Below, one piece after another: positions 26,783-35,426 of a stretch of 55,170 nucleotides of DNA (position 1 is its first letter; each line of letters begins with the position of its first letter). The stretch comes from an uncultured Phocaeicola sp. (GTDB taxonomy: Bacteria > Bacteroidota > Bacteroidia > Bacteroidales > Bacteroidaceae). The DNA lies in NCBI GenBank assembly GCA_944320135.1, contig CALUGI010000023.1, forward strand, positions 1 to 55,170. The letters are read 5' to 3'. The notes beneath the pieces were generated by a model, which ran no database searches, was not told the DNA's origin, and worked only from the letters and a program-made list of their open reading frames with translations. Made by a program: the position numbers and the translations under genes.

Positions 26783-27790
26783 TCAGGGTTCGCGGCTGTC
26801 TTCCATAAGGTATTCTTTCCGGAACATATCCAGAAACAATAAAAACAAAGAGACGAGCAGAGGACCGAAAATCACTCCCATAAAGCCGAACAAGGGCAGT
26901 CCGGCCACCACGCCGAATATAGTAATCAGCGGATGAACGTCCGCCATCTTCTTTTGAAGGATAAAGCGAATCAGATTGTCGCATTGCGAAATGATGATTC
27001 CGCCGTATCCCAACAGAACCAGCGCGTTCATCCAATCGCCCACCACAAGGAAATACGCCACAATCGGCACCCACACCAACGCCGTCCCCACAATCGGAAT
27101 TATCGAAGCGAAAGCGGTCAGCATAGCGCTCAACGCCGGATTCGGAGCGCCGCACAGAAGATAGCCGCCGAACGAGATGACACCCTGAATCACTGCAAGC
27201 AGGGGGATGCCGATTGCGTTTGAGCGCACCATCAGCACGACCTTGGCAAGCACTTCCCGCTTGTTGCTCTCGTCAAACGGAAGCAGGGACGAAACGTAAT
27301 GCTCCATGCTCTTCCCTTCATAAAGCATGAAAAACAAAAGCATGATGGCCACAGCCAGATTCACCAGCAAATCGCTTACTCCCGACATTACCGACTGCCC
27401 GATGGAAGATGCCTGGGAAACGATAAATTCAAGAGACTTCTCGGAAAGCAAGTCGAAACCGGTCTTGTCTTTTATAAAGTCAATCACCCTCCATGCGGGC
27501 CGTATGATGGCTTCCGTATCGAAGTGCATCTGCGAAACCTGCCCCACCAAGGCCCAAGCGAACAGCGACAAAGGAATCAGGATGAAAAGCGTAATGCCGA
27601 TTGTCACTAACCACACTGCCAACGCCGGCTTTATCTTGGTCTGAAGCCAGAAGGTGAAGTTGCGCAACAGCAGATAAAGGGTGAAGCCGCCCAAAATGCC
27701 GTTCATGAAAGGGCGGGCCTGCTGGAACAGGATGTATCCCAAACCGACAATGAATATGATGAGCGAATATTTCCAGTACTTTTCTTTCAT
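26783..27790 (-). CDS. AI-2E family (PerM-like) transporter
   Basis: The 335-aa protein has about eight hydrophobic helices in the pattern of the AI-2 exporter/PerM family (PF01594): two helical hairpins at the N-terminus, a soluble stretch (about 75-150), and a C-terminal bundle with GIPLLAVIQGVISFGGYLLCG and the conserved late motif IIPIVGTALVWVPIVAYFLV. Members are proposed to export small molecules or ions; a role in AI-2 transport is not implied by sequence. It is the last gene of a minus-strand run that starts at the FtsB/DivIC gene. Confidence 0.9.
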   Translation of the reverse strand: MKEKYWKYSLIIFIVGLGYILFQQARPFMNGILGGFTLYLLLRNFTFWLQTKIKPALAVWLVTIGITLFILIPLSLFAWALVGQVSQMHFDTEAIIRPAWRVIDFIKDKTGFDLLSEKSLEFIVSQASSIGQSVMSGVSDLLVNLAVAIMLLFFMLYEGKSMEHYVSSLLPFDESNKREVLAKVVLMVRSNAIGIPLLAVIQGVISFGGYLLCGAPNPALSAMLTAFASIIPIVGTALVWVPIVAYFLVVGDWMNALVLLGYGGIIISQCDNLIRFILQKKMADVHPLITIFGVVAGLPLFGFMGVIFGPLLVSLFLLFLDMFRKEYLMEDSREP

Positions 27791-27805
27791 AGAATGCGGC
27801 GGAGT

Positions 27806-28156
27806 TTAAAGGTTTTTCTCTTTCGCCTCTTCCTGGGGTATGCGGAACGCCGTATACAGTTCGAGAATGGCGGATATGGCCAGACACACAATCCACTCGT
27901 TGCGATGCCACAACAGCATCACCACGCCGGTAAAGACAAGAAGCATCGCCCCGAATATCTGTTGGCGGCGCAAGCGGCGAATTACGGCGTTCGCTCCCGA
28001 ATAGCCCGTTGCCACGACTTGCACGTAAGCAAACAGCACTGCCCCCAACAGATAAATATACGGCGCGCATTCAAACCTGAAAAACTGCAACGCCAGTCCC
28101 ACAAACAAGACCGCCGCGCCCGCAAGCGCTGTCATGTCAATCCACTTCACTTTCAT
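27806..28156 (-). CDS. Small membrane protein, four predicted helices, unknown function
   Basis: This 116-aa protein has hydrophobic helices at about residues 8-26, 31-50, 67-83 and 86-104 and a short charged C-terminus (PQEEAKEKNL). Its start codon lies 20 bases inside the end of the FtsB/DivIC gene and its stop 15 bases before the AI-2E permease start, so it is translated within the same operon. I do not recognise a named family. Confidence 0.75.
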   Translation of the reverse strand: MKVKWIDMTALAGAAVLFVGLALQFFRFECAPYIYLLGAVLFAYVQVVATGYSGANAVIRRLRRQQIFGAMLLVFTGVVMLLWHRNEWIVCLAISAILELYTAFRIPQEEAKEKNL

Positions 28157-28463
28157 TGTCCTCTATATCTTCTTGAAAAACAAATATGTCCTCATTCTCC
28201 TGCTTCATCAAGTAACGCTCGCGGGCCACCTTCTCAAGCGCGTCTCTGTTGCCGGTAATTTCCTTCAGCATCCGGCTGTCTTCTTCATATTGGCGCTGGT
28301 AATGTTCAATCTCCGTCTTCAGGCGGTGCATTTCCCTCCGGTGCGCAAAACGCTGCACCAGGCTGTTCTCATCGAGCACCCCGATTATCAACAAAAAAAA
28401 CGCCGTGACCACTCCATACTTGTGTCGGCGTATTAAAGACCAAACATCGGCTAATTTGTTCAT
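28137..28463 (-). CDS. Septum formation initiator family protein (FtsB/DivIC-like)
   Basis: This 108-aa bitopic protein has a short cytoplasmic N-terminus (MNKLADVWSLIRRHKYG), one membrane helix (residues 18-33) and a periplasmic coiled coil (about 40-85, HRREMHRLKTEIEHYQRQYE). A conserved cap near EKVARERYLMKQENEDIFVF is the hallmark of the FtsB/DivIC family. It should join the FtsL/FtsQ subcomplex of the division septum. It is the first gene of a minus-strand operon and is divergent from dnaX. Confidence 0.88.
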   Translation of the reverse strand: MNKLADVWSLIRRHKYGVVTAFFLLIIGVLDENSLVQRFAHRREMHRLKTEIEHYQRQYEEDSRMLKEITGNRDALEKVARERYLMKQENEDIFVFQEDIEDNESEVD

Positions 28464-28490
28464 AAACTCCCTCGCGTTTTATACCGATGG

Positions 28491-28498
28491 CAAAGATA
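28491..28498 (-). promoter_or_regulatory. -7 element (TATCTTTG) for the ftsB-like operon
   Basis: On the minus strand TATCTTTG fits the Bacteroidetes consensus and lies 27 bases before the start codon at 28463. No clear -33 partner is visible. Confidence 0.5.
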
Positions 28499-28542
28499 GA
28501 AATTATTTCAAAGCAACTCCATGCAAGGAGAAAGATTTTATG

Positions 28543-28550
28543 TACATTTG
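28543..28550 (+). promoter_or_regulatory. -7 element (TACATTTG) for dnaX
   Basis: TACATTTG fits TAnnTTTG and lies 33 bases before the dnaX ATG at 28584, which supports that start over the upstream one at 28521. The -33 element is not obvious. Confidence 0.5.
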
Positions 28551-28583
28551 CAAGAACAAACGAAGAAGAAAACTATACAGCTG

Positions 28584-30401
28584 ATGGAAAATTATATCGT
28601 ATCGGCGCGGAAATACCGCCCCTCCACTTTCGACACGGTAGTAGGCCAACGCGCGCTGACCACTACGCTCAAGAACGCTATCGCCACGCAGAAGCTGGCG
28701 CACGCCTACTTGTTCTGCGGGCCGCGCGGAGTGGGAAAAACCACGTGCGCGCGCATCTTCGCGAAAACCATCAACTGCCTGCATCCTACGGAAAACGGAG
28801 AAGCGTGCAACGAATGCGAATCGTGCCTCGCCTTCAACGAACAGCGCTCCTACAACATCCACGAGCTGGACGCAGCTTCCAACAACTCCGTGGAAGACAT
28901 CCGCAGCCTGATAGAGCAAGTGCGGATACCGCCCCAAATAGGCAGATACAAAGTGTATATCATCGACGAGGTACACATGCTTTCCACCGCCGCATTCAAC
29001 GCTTTCCTGAAAACGCTGGAAGAACCGCCGCAACATGCCATCTTCATTCTTGCCACTACGGAGAAGCACAAAATACTGCCCACCATCCTGAGCCGCTGCC
29101 AGATATACGATTTCAACCGAATCAGCGTGGCCGACACGGTGGAGCATCTGGAAAACGTGGCTAAAAAGGAACACATCGAGGCCGAACCCGAAGCGTTGAA
29201 CGTCATCGCGCAGAAGGCGGACGGGGGTATGCGCGATGCGCTCTCCATATTCGACCAAGCAGTGAGCTTCACCAACGGGCACATCACGTACAGCAGCGTC
29301 ATCGAAAACCTGAACGTGCTCGACTACGAATACTATTTCAAGCTGACCGACTGCTTCCTTGAAAACAACGTAACGGACTGCCTGCTGATATTCAACGACA
29401 TCCTCCGCAAAGGCTTCGACGGAAACCATTTCATCACCGGATTGAGCTCGCATTTCCGCGACCTCTTAGTGAGCCGCGACCCTGCCACACTGAAACTGCT
29501 GGAGGTAGGGGCCTCTATCCGCGAACGCTACCAGACGCAGGCGCAAAAGTGCCGGCCGCAATTCTTGTACAAGGCAATGAAGCTGTGCAACGACTGCGAC
29601 CTTAACTATCGCCAGAGCAAAAACAAACGCTTGCTCGTAGAGCTGACACTGATTCAAGTGGCACAGCTTACAGCCGAACCAGACGAACCGAACGGAGGGC
29701 CCAGCCCTAAAAAAACGCTAAACCCCATATTCAGCGGCAATCCGGCTGCCCCTCAACCTCAGCAGCCCGCCTCACCCCAACCCGGATACGCAGCTTCCTT
29801 ACAGCAGGAGGCTCCTGCCTATCAACCGCAACATGCTCCGGCAGCGCAAACCGCTCAGCCGACACCGCACAAAAGTCCGCTTCCCAACCCGCAGAAGGAA
29901 AAGAAAGCGCCGGTCATGAATGCAGCGAGCCTGAGCACGTCCATCAAGCGGCAGCCAGCTCCGCAACCTGTCCGGAACGCCGCCCAACCGATGCAGCCGA
30001 CACCCTCTGCCCCCGTCTCCGAAAACTGGGAAGACTACATCTTCAATGAAAAAGACTTGGACTATTACTGGAGAGACTTCACGAACAGGCTTCCCCAGGA
30101 AGAAGCCGCCAACGCCGGACGAATGAAAAACATTCATCCGAAGCTGCTGAAAGACCAGACAACGTTTGAGGTGGCAGTAGACAATGAAATGGTGCAGAAA
30201 AACATGCAACGGCTCGCTCCCCAGATAGAAAACTACCTTCGCCAACAATTGCACAACCGAAAAATCAAGATGACGGTACGCATAAGCGAAGCGGGAGAGG
30301 TGGTCCGCGCATACAGCCAGCCGGAAAAGTTTCAGATGATGAGCAAAAAAAACCCCAGCCTGCAAAAACTCAAAGACGAGTTCGGGCTGGAGCTTTCCTG
30401 A
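28584..30401 (+). CDS. dnaX: DNA polymerase III subunit tau/gamma
   Basis: DnaX is the clamp-loader ATPase that assembles the beta clamp and ties two polymerases together. The 605-aa protein starts MENYIVSARKYRPSTFDTVV and has the P-loop GPRGVGKTT (residues 46-54). A zinc module follows (Cys in NCL and ACNECESC), then the VYIIDEVHML Walker B and the LSRCQIYDF sensor/SRC motif. Domain III runs to about residue 372, followed by a Pro/Gln-rich linker (about 374-470) and a C-terminal domain. An A7 run at 29709-29715 (codons 376-377) lies exactly at the domain III/linker border, and the alternative frame stops four bases later. A short gamma-like product is therefore possible. Confidence 0.96.
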   Translation: MENYIVSARKYRPSTFDTVVGQRALTTTLKNAIATQKLAHAYLFCGPRGVGKTTCARIFAKTINCLHPTENGEACNECESCLAFNEQRSYNIHELDAASNNSVEDIRSLIEQVRIPPQIGRYKVYIIDEVHMLSTAAFNAFLKTLEEPPQHAIFILATTEKHKILPTILSRCQIYDFNRISVADTVEHLENVAKKEHIEAEPEALNVIAQKADGGMRDALSIFDQAVSFTNGHITYSSVIENLNVLDYEYYFKLTDCFLENNVTDCLLIFNDILRKGFDGNHFITGLSSHFRDLLVSRDPATLKLLEVGASIRERYQTQAQKCRPQFLYKAMKLCNDCDLNYRQSKNKRLLVELTLIQVAQLTAEPDEPNGGPSPKKTLNPIFSGNPAAPQPQQPASPQPGYAASLQQEAPAYQPQHAPAAQTAQPTPHKSPLPNPQKEKKAPVMNAASLSTSIKRQPAPQPVRNAAQPMQPTPSAPVSENWEDYIFNEKDLDYYWRDFTNRLPQEEAANAGRMKNIHPKLLKDQTTFEVAVDNEMVQKNMQRLAPQIENYLRQQLHNRKIKMTVRISEAGEVVRAYSQPEKFQMMSKKNPSLQKLKDEFGLELS

Positions 30402-30418
30402 CGCCAATCGGCGTGCAA

Positions 30419-30877
30419 CTACAAATCGTGATTCTTCATCCGGTATTCGGCCAGTTCCTCGTACTTCGTACCGGGACGGCCGTAGTTGCAGTACGGATAA
30501 ATGGAGATGCCTCCGCGCGGCGTGAAGATTCCCGTCACTTCGATATACTTCGGGTCCATCAGCTTAATCAAATCCTTCATGATGATGTTCACACAATCCT
30601 CATGAAAGTCTCCATGATTGCGGAAGCTGAACAAGTAAAGTTTCAGGCTCTTGCTCTCTACCATCTTCACGTCCGGCAGATAGCTGATGCGGATTTCCGC
30701 AAAGTCCGGCTGCCCGGTAATCGGACAAAGGCTCGTGAACTCCGGACAATTGAAACGCACCCAATAGTCGTTTTCCGGATGTTTGTTGACAAAAGCCTCC
30801 AGCACTTCGGGCGCATAGTCCTGCCTGTACACCGTATTCCTGCTCCCTAAAAGGCTCAGTTCATCTTTTCTTTCCAT
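30419..30877 (-). CDS. queF: NADPH-dependent 7-cyano-7-deazaguanine (preQ0) reductase
   Basis: QueF reduces the nitrile of preQ0 to the amine of preQ1 for queuosine in tRNA. The 152-aa length is that of the unimodular YkvM type. The active-site Cys is in [19 protein letters not shown], and the QueF signature [16 protein letters not shown] and CVNIIMKDL follow. It starts seven bases after the queC stop and is the last gene of the queuosine operon. Confidence 0.97.
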   Translation of the reverse strand: MERKDELSLLGSRNTVYRQDYAPEVLEAFVNKHPENDYWVRFNCPEFTSLCPITGQPDFAEIRISYLPDVKMVESKSLKLYLFSFRNHGDFHEDCVNIIMKDLIKLMDPKYIEVTGIFTPRGGISIYPYCNYGRPGTKYEELAEYRMKNHDL

Positions 30878-30884
30878 ATCGGTT

Positions 30885-31559
30885 TCATTTAAGTTCTATT
30901 TTCTCTCCCTTGGAAGCCAGATATTTCTCCAAACCTTCCCGGCGCAACTTGCAGGCAGGACAATGTCCGCACCCGTCGCCCGGAATGCCGTTATAGCAGG
31001 TCAGCGTCTCGTTACGAACCAAATCGAGCACCCCCAATTCATCTGCCAAAGCCCAAGTCTGCGCCTTGTCAATCCACATCAAAGGGGTATGAATGACGAA
31101 CTGCTCGTCCATAGCAAGGTTGAGCGTCACGTTAAGCGACTTGACGAACGAATCGCGACAGTCGGGATAACCGCTGAAATCGGTCTGGGAAACGCCCGTC
31201 ACCAAATGGCAAACGCCCAACTCGCGGGCATAAACGGCTGCAATGCTCAGGAAGAACAGGTTGCGTCCCGGCACGAACGTATTCGGGAAAGAGTTTTCCG
31301 GCTTTTCTTCGTCCATCCGGATAGAAGCGTCTGTCAGCGAGTTCTTTCCGAGATGACCGATGAACGAAACGTCCATCGCATGGAAGTCCACGCCGGCCTT
31401 TTCCGCAATGGCACGAGCCAGTTCTACTTCTTTCTCATGTTTCTGTCCGTAAATGAAACTCAAGGCATATACTTTCTTGAAGTGTCTCTTTGCCCAGAAC
31501 AGGCAAGTGGTGGAATCTTGTCCGCCACTGAACACCACTAACGCTGCATCGTAACTCAT
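30885..31559 (-). CDS. queC: 7-cyano-7-deazaguanine synthase
   Basis: QueC converts 7-carboxy-7-deazaguanine to preQ0 with ATP and ammonia. The 224-aa protein carries the PP-loop [16 protein letters not shown] (residues 8-23) and the C-terminal zinc site [10 protein letters not shown] together with a preceding Cys in NETLTCYNG. queD and queE are not in the window, so they are encoded elsewhere or the pathway is partly fed by uptake. It lies between the transporter and queF. Confidence 0.97.
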   Translation of the reverse strand: MSYDAALVVFSGGQDSTTCLFWAKRHFKKVYALSFIYGQKHEKEVELARAIAEKAGVDFHAMDVSFIGHLGKNSLTDASIRMDEEKPENSFPNTFVPGRNLFFLSIAAVYARELGVCHLVTGVSQTDFSGYPDCRDSFVKSLNVTLNLAMDEQFVIHTPLMWIDKAQTWALADELGVLDLVRNETLTCYNGIPGDGCGHCPACKLRREGLEKYLASKGEKIELK

Positions 31560-31570
31560 AAACTTAAACT

Positions 31571-32257
31571 TCAGATTTCTTTAATCTTCAATATATTATA
31601 AGAGATATGTTCATCGTAAACATCGCTTCCGTCCACCCGCTTCACATAACTGACCACACGGACGGTCACGGGCAGAATGACGATTTCGTAAAGCGTTTTC
31701 AGCACCACCTGCACTATCATCATCTTGCCCAACTCGTCCAACGGCATCAGTCCGCCGAATGCCAGCGGGAAGAATATCAGTGAATCAGCACTCTCTCCGG
31801 CCAAAGTGGACACGATGGCACGCACGGAGAAATGCTTTCCACGGGAAGCCACTTTCATCCGGCTCATCACGTAAGCGTTCATGAACGAACCTACGAGAAA
31901 AGCCAACAAGCTGGCAACGGCAATGCGGGGCGCCATGCCGAACACGAAGTTGAAGCCTTCCTCCCCCTCCCAGAACGGGGCGGCGGGAAGAGCCACGGCT
32001 ATCTGCCCCAAGGCTACTGCCAGAAAGTTCATCAGAAAGCCCATCCAGATAATAAGCCGGGCCTTGCGGAAGCCCCACACTTCGGCTATGCAGTCATTGA
32101 TAATGTAAGAGATGGGAAAAACCAGCAGACCGGCGGTCACTGCAACCGGACCTAACTGCACGACTTTGGTCTCCAAAAGATTGGCCGCCACGAGGCAGAC
32201 GCAAAACACGATGCCCAAGACCATGAAAGGCACCGACACGAGATTTTCTTTTTTCAT
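31571..32257 (-). CDS. yhhQ: Queuosine precursor transporter (YhhQ/COG1738 family)
   Basis: The 228-aa inner-membrane protein has six hydrophobic helices and the family signatures [20 protein letters not shown] and [20 protein letters not shown]. YhhQ members take up preQ0, preQ1 or related deazapurines. Being first in an operon with queC and queF fits salvage combined with synthesis. Its start codon is five bases beyond a preQ1-I-like leader, so its translation may be switched by preQ1. Confidence 0.93.
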   Translation of the reverse strand: MKKENLVSVPFMVLGIVFCVCLVAANLLETKVVQLGPVAVTAGLLVFPISYIINDCIAEVWGFRKARLIIWMGFLMNFLAVALGQIAVALPAAPFWEGEEGFNFVFGMAPRIAVASLLAFLVGSFMNAYVMSRMKVASRGKHFSVRAIVSTLAGESADSLIFFPLAFGGLMPLDELGKMMIVQVVLKTLYEIVILPVTVRVVSYVKRVDGSDVYDEHISYNILKIKEI

Positions 32258-32260
32258 CGC

Positions 32261-32294
32261 TCCTGTTTTTTACGTGGTGTTCTAGAATACACGG
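32261..32294 (-). promoter_or_regulatory. Putative preQ1-I riboswitch aptamer overlapping the ribosome binding site
   Basis: On the minus strand the leader has a CGTG stem strand, a loop containing ATTCTAGAA, the returning CACG, then TAAAAAACAGGAG just before the ATG. This resembles the class I preQ1 aptamer of Bacillus (stem, TTCTAGC loop, returning stem, ATAAAAAACTAAGG tail). The purine-rich tail overlaps the AGGAG, which would hide the ribosome binding site when ligand folds the pseudoknot. The stem is only 4 bp by eye, and the identification rests on pattern and on the que gene context. Confidence 0.6.
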
Positions 32295-32352
32295 AGAGGC
32301 GCCGTTTCTCTGCGCGCTCTCATCGCAAGTGAATGTTCGTTCTTGTCGGGTG

Positions 32353-32383
32353 CAAAGTTACGGATAATTTGCCGAATTACAAA
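32353..32383 (-). promoter_or_regulatory. Complete -33/-7 promoter for the queuosine operon
   Basis: On the minus strand TTTG (32383-32380), 19 bases of spacer and TAACTTTG (32360-32353) give a near-ideal Bacteroidetes promoter. The leader from about 32345 to the ATG at 32257 is roughly 90 bases and contains the preQ1-like element. Confidence 0.75.
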
Positions 32384-32399
32384 GAATCGCGTATCTTTG
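32368..32399 (+). promoter_or_regulatory. Complete -33/-7 promoter for corA
   Basis: TTTG (32368-32371), 20 bases and TATCTTTG (32392-32399) form a well-spaced Bacteroidetes promoter 25 bases before the corA start. It interleaves with the opposite promoter of the queuosine operon, so the two polymerases would compete for overlapping DNA. Confidence 0.75.
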
Positions 32400-32424
32400 T
32401 CTCATACCAAATACGCAAAACATT

Positions 32425-33462
32425 ATGGCAAAGAACAATCTGCTGAGCGAGGAACTGAGCTATATCGGTGAAAGCCGGACCCCTACGCACCTGCACTTGT
32501 GCAGTTACAACGCAAAAGAAATCCAAACCGCCAGCGGAAAGAATCTGGAAGATATTCAATCCTGCCTGCGCAATGATGCCATCAACTGGATTCAGGTACA
32601 CGGACTTGAAAACACGGAAACCATACAAGACTTGTGTACTCATTTCCACATCGACTTCCTTACCACGCAGGATATACTGAACTCACAACACCTCACAAAA
32701 ATCGAAGAACACGACACTTACAACGTGGTATTGCTGAAACAGCTCTCTCCCAAAGAGGAAAACGAATACACTCCCCAGCAGTTCTGCATCGTGCAGGGAG
32801 AAAACTTCGTGCTGACCTTCCTTGAACGCGAAACCGACTTCTTCAACGAAATCAACGCGGCCATCAGCGACAACGTGCTGAAAATCCGCAACCGCCAGTC
32901 GGACTACTTGATGAGCGTCATGCTCAACAGCGTGATGGCGAGCTTCATGTCCATCATATCAAAGATGGAGGACGGACTGGAGGATTTGGAAGAAAGACTG
33001 CTCTCGCCCACAGACGTCAATCCGGGCATTGAGGAAATCCAGCAATACCGGCGCAACTTCCGGCTCGTCAAACGAAGCATTCTTCCGCTAAAAGAACAGT
33101 TCAGCAAACTTTTCCGCACGGATAACAACCTGATACACAAAGCTAACCGCCCGTTCTACAACGATGTGAACGACCATCTGCAGTTCGTGCTGCAAACGCT
33201 TGAGGGATGCCGCGACATGATTTCCGCATTGCTCGACCTTTACATGACGAACAGCGACCGGCAGATGAACAACATCATGAAGCAGCTTACCGTCGTTTCA
33301 ACCATCTTCATTCCGCTGACTTTCCTCGCGGGGATATGGGGAATGAATTTCAGCTTCATGCCCGAACTCGACTGGAAATACGGCTATCTGTTCGCATGGC
33401 TGCTGATGCTTCTGTTGGGAATCGGCCTATATTTCTATTTCAGACGTAAAAAATGGTATTGA
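32425..33462 (+). CDS. corA: CorA-family magnesium/cobalt transporter
   Basis: The 345-aa protein has a large cytoplasmic N-terminal domain with a long helix (about 170-285) and two C-terminal membrane helices. The first ends in the invariant GMN selectivity motif (FLAGIWGMNFSFMPE, near residue 310), and the C-terminus is basic (YFRRKKWY), as expected on the cytoplasmic side. It forms pentameric Mg2+ channels in the inner membrane. nth follows after one base, so the two are cotranscribed. Confidence 0.95.
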   Translation: MAKNNLLSEELSYIGESRTPTHLHLCSYNAKEIQTASGKNLEDIQSCLRNDAINWIQVHGLENTETIQDLCTHFHIDFLTTQDILNSQHLTKIEEHDTYNVVLLKQLSPKEENEYTPQQFCIVQGENFVLTFLERETDFFNEINAAISDNVLKIRNRQSDYLMSVMLNSVMASFMSIISKMEDGLEDLEERLLSPTDVNPGIEEIQQYRRNFRLVKRSILPLKEQFSKLFRTDNNLIHKANRPFYNDVNDHLQFVLQTLEGCRDMISALLDLYMTNSDRQMNNIMKQLTVVSTIFIPLTFLAGIWGMNFSFMPELDWKYGYLFAWLLMLLLGIGLYFYFRRKKWY

Positions 33463-33463
33463 T

Positions 33464-34114
33464 ATGACAAGGAAAGAACTTTATCAGAAAGTAACGGACT
33501 ATTTCCAGACGGCTATGCCCGTGGCCGAAACGGAACTGCACTACGACGACCCGTTCCAACTGCTTATCGCCGTCATCCTGAGCGCGCAATGCACCGACAA
33601 GCGGGTGAACATGATTACTCCCCCACTCTTCCGCGACTTCCCGACCCCGGAAGCGCTTGCCGCCGCCACACCGGAAGTCGTGTTCGAATACATCAAGAGC
33701 GTGAGCTATCCCAACAACAAGGCCAAGCATCTGGTAGGTATGGCCCGGATGTTGGTGAAAGACTTCCAGAGCCAAGTGCCCGACACGCTCGAAGAATTAG
33801 TGAAGCTGCCCGGAGTGGGACGCAAGACGGCGAACGTCATCCAAAGCGTAGTGTTCCACAAGGCGGCAATGGCGGTCGACACCCACGTGTTCCGCGTGAG
33901 CCATCGCATCGGCCTCGTCCCGAAAAGCTGCACCACGCCGCTCGCCACCGAGAAATACCTGATGAAATACCTGCCCGAAGCGATTGTTCCCACCGCACAC
34001 CACTGGCTGATACTCCACGGACGATACGTGTGTACGGCACGCAACCCCAAATGCCACGAATGCGGGCTGAACGGACTTTGCAAGGAATCGCTGAAAGGAG
34101 CAAGCGGGAAATAA
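33464..34114 (+). CDS. nth: Endonuclease III (DNA glycosylase/AP lyase)
   Basis: Endonuclease III removes oxidised pyrimidines and nicks at abasic sites. The 216-aa protein has the helix-hairpin-helix LVKLPGVGRKTANVIQS with the catalytic Lys, the catalytic Asp in AVDTHVFRVSHRIGL, and the C-terminal four-Cys iron-sulfur loop (Cys in VCTARNPKCHECGLNGLC). Start one base after corA. Confidence 0.97.
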   Translation: MTRKELYQKVTDYFQTAMPVAETELHYDDPFQLLIAVILSAQCTDKRVNMITPPLFRDFPTPEALAAATPEVVFEYIKSVSYPNNKAKHLVGMARMLVKDFQSQVPDTLEELVKLPGVGRKTANVIQSVVFHKAAMAVDTHVFRVSHRIGLVPKSCTTPLATEKYLMKYLPEAIVPTAHHWLILHGRYVCTARNPKCHECGLNGLCKESLKGASGK

Positions 34115-34616
34115 AATGTCATTCTGCCATTCCAAAGGCGTGAGAATCGCGTATTTCCGCACAAACGTCAAGGAGGACAAAAAGACGGGAAGGAGAAGGC
34201 AAAGGCGAATTGCAGCACGCTTCCAAAAACGCACCGAGAGGGAAAATAAGAAACCCACATTCCGCTTATTCCTTCATTGAGAAAGAAAAAACAAACATCA
34301 TGCAACATCCCGTCACACAAAAACCTTCATCCGTCCGAAACAATCCGGGGAAAAAAGAGGGTCAAAAGGCGGCTTCCGAGCAAGACAACAGGACATTTTT
34401 CTAAAACGACCGCTCGTTTCCATCAAAACATGCGGCCGTTTTCAGCAAGACAACCGCTTGTTTTCCGCCATTCTCCGGGGAAAGTCTGCAAAGATGCCCC
34501 AGAAGAATCCCCTCCACAAGCCGTTTGAGAGGGGAGATTGGTTATATTTTTTTAGAAATCGCCTCCAAAAGGAGAAAAATGCGGCAGGTACGAGCAAGCG
34601 AGAAACGCCTTTCCGC
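34115..34616. other. Convergent intergenic region with terminator-type hairpins, no supported gene
   Basis: This 502-base gap lies between nth (+) and the MBL hydrolase (-). Short ORFs in it (for example 34277-34528) are rich in Lys, Thr and Arg with no family pattern, so I left them out. It holds a long hairpin at 34402-34442 and a second stem CCCCTC (34509-34514) with GAGGGG (34529-34534). It presumably terminates both sides. Confidence 0.6.
34402..34442. terminator. Bidirectional hairpin with a loop shared with the leu operon terminator
   Basis: AAAACGACCGC (34402-34412 region) pairs with GCGGCCGTTTT (34432-34442) with a small mismatch, and the A/T flanks act as T-runs on both strands. 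The loop and adjoining bases 34415-34435 are identical over 21 positions to 41918-41938. A related half-unit (CAACCGCTTGTTTTCC) follows at about 34450. Confidence 0.65.
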
Positions 34617-35405
34617 TTACATATTGCAATGCAACTCCAGTCCGTCGTAAGCAAGATGCACATTTTCGGGGAGTGTCTTTTCCACCTCCGCATGAAGGCC
34701 AATCTGGTGGCTCGCATGGATAAGCCAAGTCTGGCGCGCCCCGATGCGTCCGGCCTGCACAAGGGCTTCCGAGAGCGACTGGTGCGTCCAGTGCGGCTCG
34801 ACGCGCAGGGCATTCATGACTAAACAATCCAGATTCCGCAAACGCTCATACGAAGCGTCGGGCATGGTAAGCATGTCCGTAATCCATGCCATCCCTCCGA
34901 TGCGGTAGCCCACGATGGGCAGGGGGCCGTGCATCACGCGGAAAGGAATCACCTCCACCGAGTTTCCCTGCATGTTGCTGACTTTGAAGGATACGCCCTC
35001 AGCAATCTTTTCCAACGGTATGTGCGGCACTCCCGGATACAGATGCTCCGCAAAGCAATAGGGAATGCGCCTTTTCAGCCGCTCGGCCGTGTCTTCCTCG
35101 GCATAAACCGGAATGTCGCGGAAACGGCAGAACGGGCGCAGGTCGTCAAGTCCGCCCACGTGGTCGTAATGCTCGTGCGTTATCAGCACCCCGTCAATCG
35201 GGCGGTAATCGTTCAGGCGGAGCATCTGCTGGCGGAAGTCCGGCCCACAATCAATCAGGATGCGCACGCCGTCCGCCTCCACCAATCCGGAGCAGCGCAG
35301 GCGGTTGTCCCTCGCGTCCGCGCTCCTGCACACCTCGCACGTACACCCTATCTGGGGAACTCCCGTCGAGGTTCCGCTTCCCAATATCGTTATCTTCATG
35401 TCCAT
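34617..35405 (-). CDS. MBL-fold metallo-hydrolase (PhnP-like phosphodiesterase family)
   Basis: The 262-aa protein has the metallo-beta-lactamase metal motif THEHYDHVGGLDDLRPF (HxHxDH) and an N-terminal LGSGTSTGVPQIGCTCEVC, with three Cys that resemble the extra zinc site of PhnP-like enzymes. It ends with the late metal-binding His in LIHASHQIGLHAE. PhnP-like proteins cleave cyclic phosphodiesters, but the true substrate here is unknown. The start may be ATG 35405 or 35399. It lies 21 bases after murB in a minus-strand operon. Confidence 0.88.
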   Translation of the reverse strand: MDMKITILGSGTSTGVPQIGCTCEVCRSADARDNRLRCSGLVEADGVRILIDCGPDFRQQMLRLNDYRPIDGVLITHEHYDHVGGLDDLRPFCRFRDIPVYAEEDTAERLKRRIPYCFAEHLYPGVPHIPLEKIAEGVSFKVSNMQGNSVEVIPFRVMHGPLPIVGYRIGGMAWITDMLTMPDASYERLRNLDCLVMNALRVEPHWTHQSLSEALVQAGRIGARQTWLIHASHQIGLHAEVEKTLPENVHLAYDGLELHCNM

Positions 35406-35426
35406 CTTGTCTTGTTTTATCTGAGT

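Noticed and set aside
34210-34528. Short ORFs after nth (for example 34277-34528)
   Set aside because: They run through hairpin repeats and have low-complexity Lys/Thr/Arg composition; no start signal or family.
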